Assembly (NCBI GenBank): GCA_041688815.1
Contig: JBDNHK010000125.1
Coordinates: 1-14,769, forward strand
From: Rhabdothermincola_A sp041688815
GTDB taxonomy: Bacteria > Actinomycetota > Acidimicrobiia > Acidimicrobiales > Acidimicrobilacustridaceae
Length of the DNA stretch: 14,769 nt
Direction of reading: 5' to 3'
The position numbers and the translations under genes are program-made. Shown here in pieces: positions 14,729 through 14,769 of this stretch. The notes under the pieces were generated by a model. The model was given only the letters and a program-made list of their open reading frames with translations. It was not told the DNA's origin and searched no databases. Each line of letters opens with the position of its first letter. The stretch's first letter is position 1.

Positions 14729-14769
14729 ATGACCAGCTTCCTCGAGGGCAAGACCATCGCCGTGACCGG
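14729..14769 (+). CDS. Start of an NAD(P)-binding sugar-nucleotide dehydratase/epimerase-like gene (partial)
   Basis: Only the first 13 codons are in the window: MTSFLEGKTIAVT, with the next codon starting GG. The IAVTG strand leading into a glycine is the start of a Rossmann NAD(P) fold. The FLEGKTIAVTG form is common at the N-terminus of SDR/CapD-type UDP-GlcNAc 4,6-dehydratases (PseB-like) and related epimerases. AGGAGA (14717-14722) stands about 7 nt before the ATG, so the start is solid. A role in making a nucleotide sugar for the locus fits, but the family is a tentative call from few residues. Confidence 0.6.
   Translation, partial: MTSFLEGKTIAVT

Noticed and set aside
1..14769. CRISPR array, prophage, toxin-antitoxin or defence system
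   Set aside because: No regular short repeats, phage genes or paired small toxin genes were seen.

Overview
The window is high-GC DNA with frequent GTG starts, purine-rich Shine-Dalgarno sites and short overlaps between genes. It looks like an actinobacterial cell-surface polysaccharide locus. An AftD-like arabinofuranosyltransferase, an LPxTG-type wall-anchored protein and actinobacterial IS families all fit that. A deep-branching group such as Acidimicrobiia is possible, but this is inference and the sequence has no taxonomic marker.

Layout: (1) 1-394 has no convincing gene, only two antiparallel open frames running off the left edge. (2) 395-2028 is a translationally coupled pair: a TylF-like O-methyltransferase and a 2-oxoglutarate/Fe(II) oxygenase-like protein. 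(3) 2029-4061 is an insertion-sequence graveyard: a 5' fragment of an IS256 transposase with one internal stop, joined directly to an IS30 transposase fragment, which abuts an apparently complete ISL3 element with recognisable terminal inverted repeats. (4) 4166-5119 (minus) is a polysaccharide pyruvyl transferase. It is divergent from a small single-pass membrane protein of unknown function (5377-6030). (5) 6027-6345 (minus) looks like the 3' stump of a sulfotransferase gene. (6) 6462-11917 is a flippase overlapping, by GTGA, a ~1385-residue AftD-like GT-C arabinofuranosyltransferase. (7) 11821-12963 (minus) is a GT4 glycosyltransferase whose 3' end overlaps that of the AftD-like gene by 97 bp. 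(8) 13057-13416 is a small LPxTG-type surface protein with a good promoter candidate. It is followed by a hairpin-rich gap, an FkbM-family methyltransferase (13716-14531) and the first 13 codons of a probable sugar-nucleotide dehydratase/epimerase at the right edge.

Taken together, the genes could build, decorate (methyl, pyruvyl, hydroxyl and formerly sulfate groups), export and extend an envelope glycan. The IS debris and the truncated sulfotransferase show a variable region under gene turnover. No wholly new system is evident. The most unusual points are the flippase/AftD-like coupling, the convergent coding overlap, the LPxTG protein inside a glycan locus, the stacked IS remnants and the structured gap before the FkbM gene.
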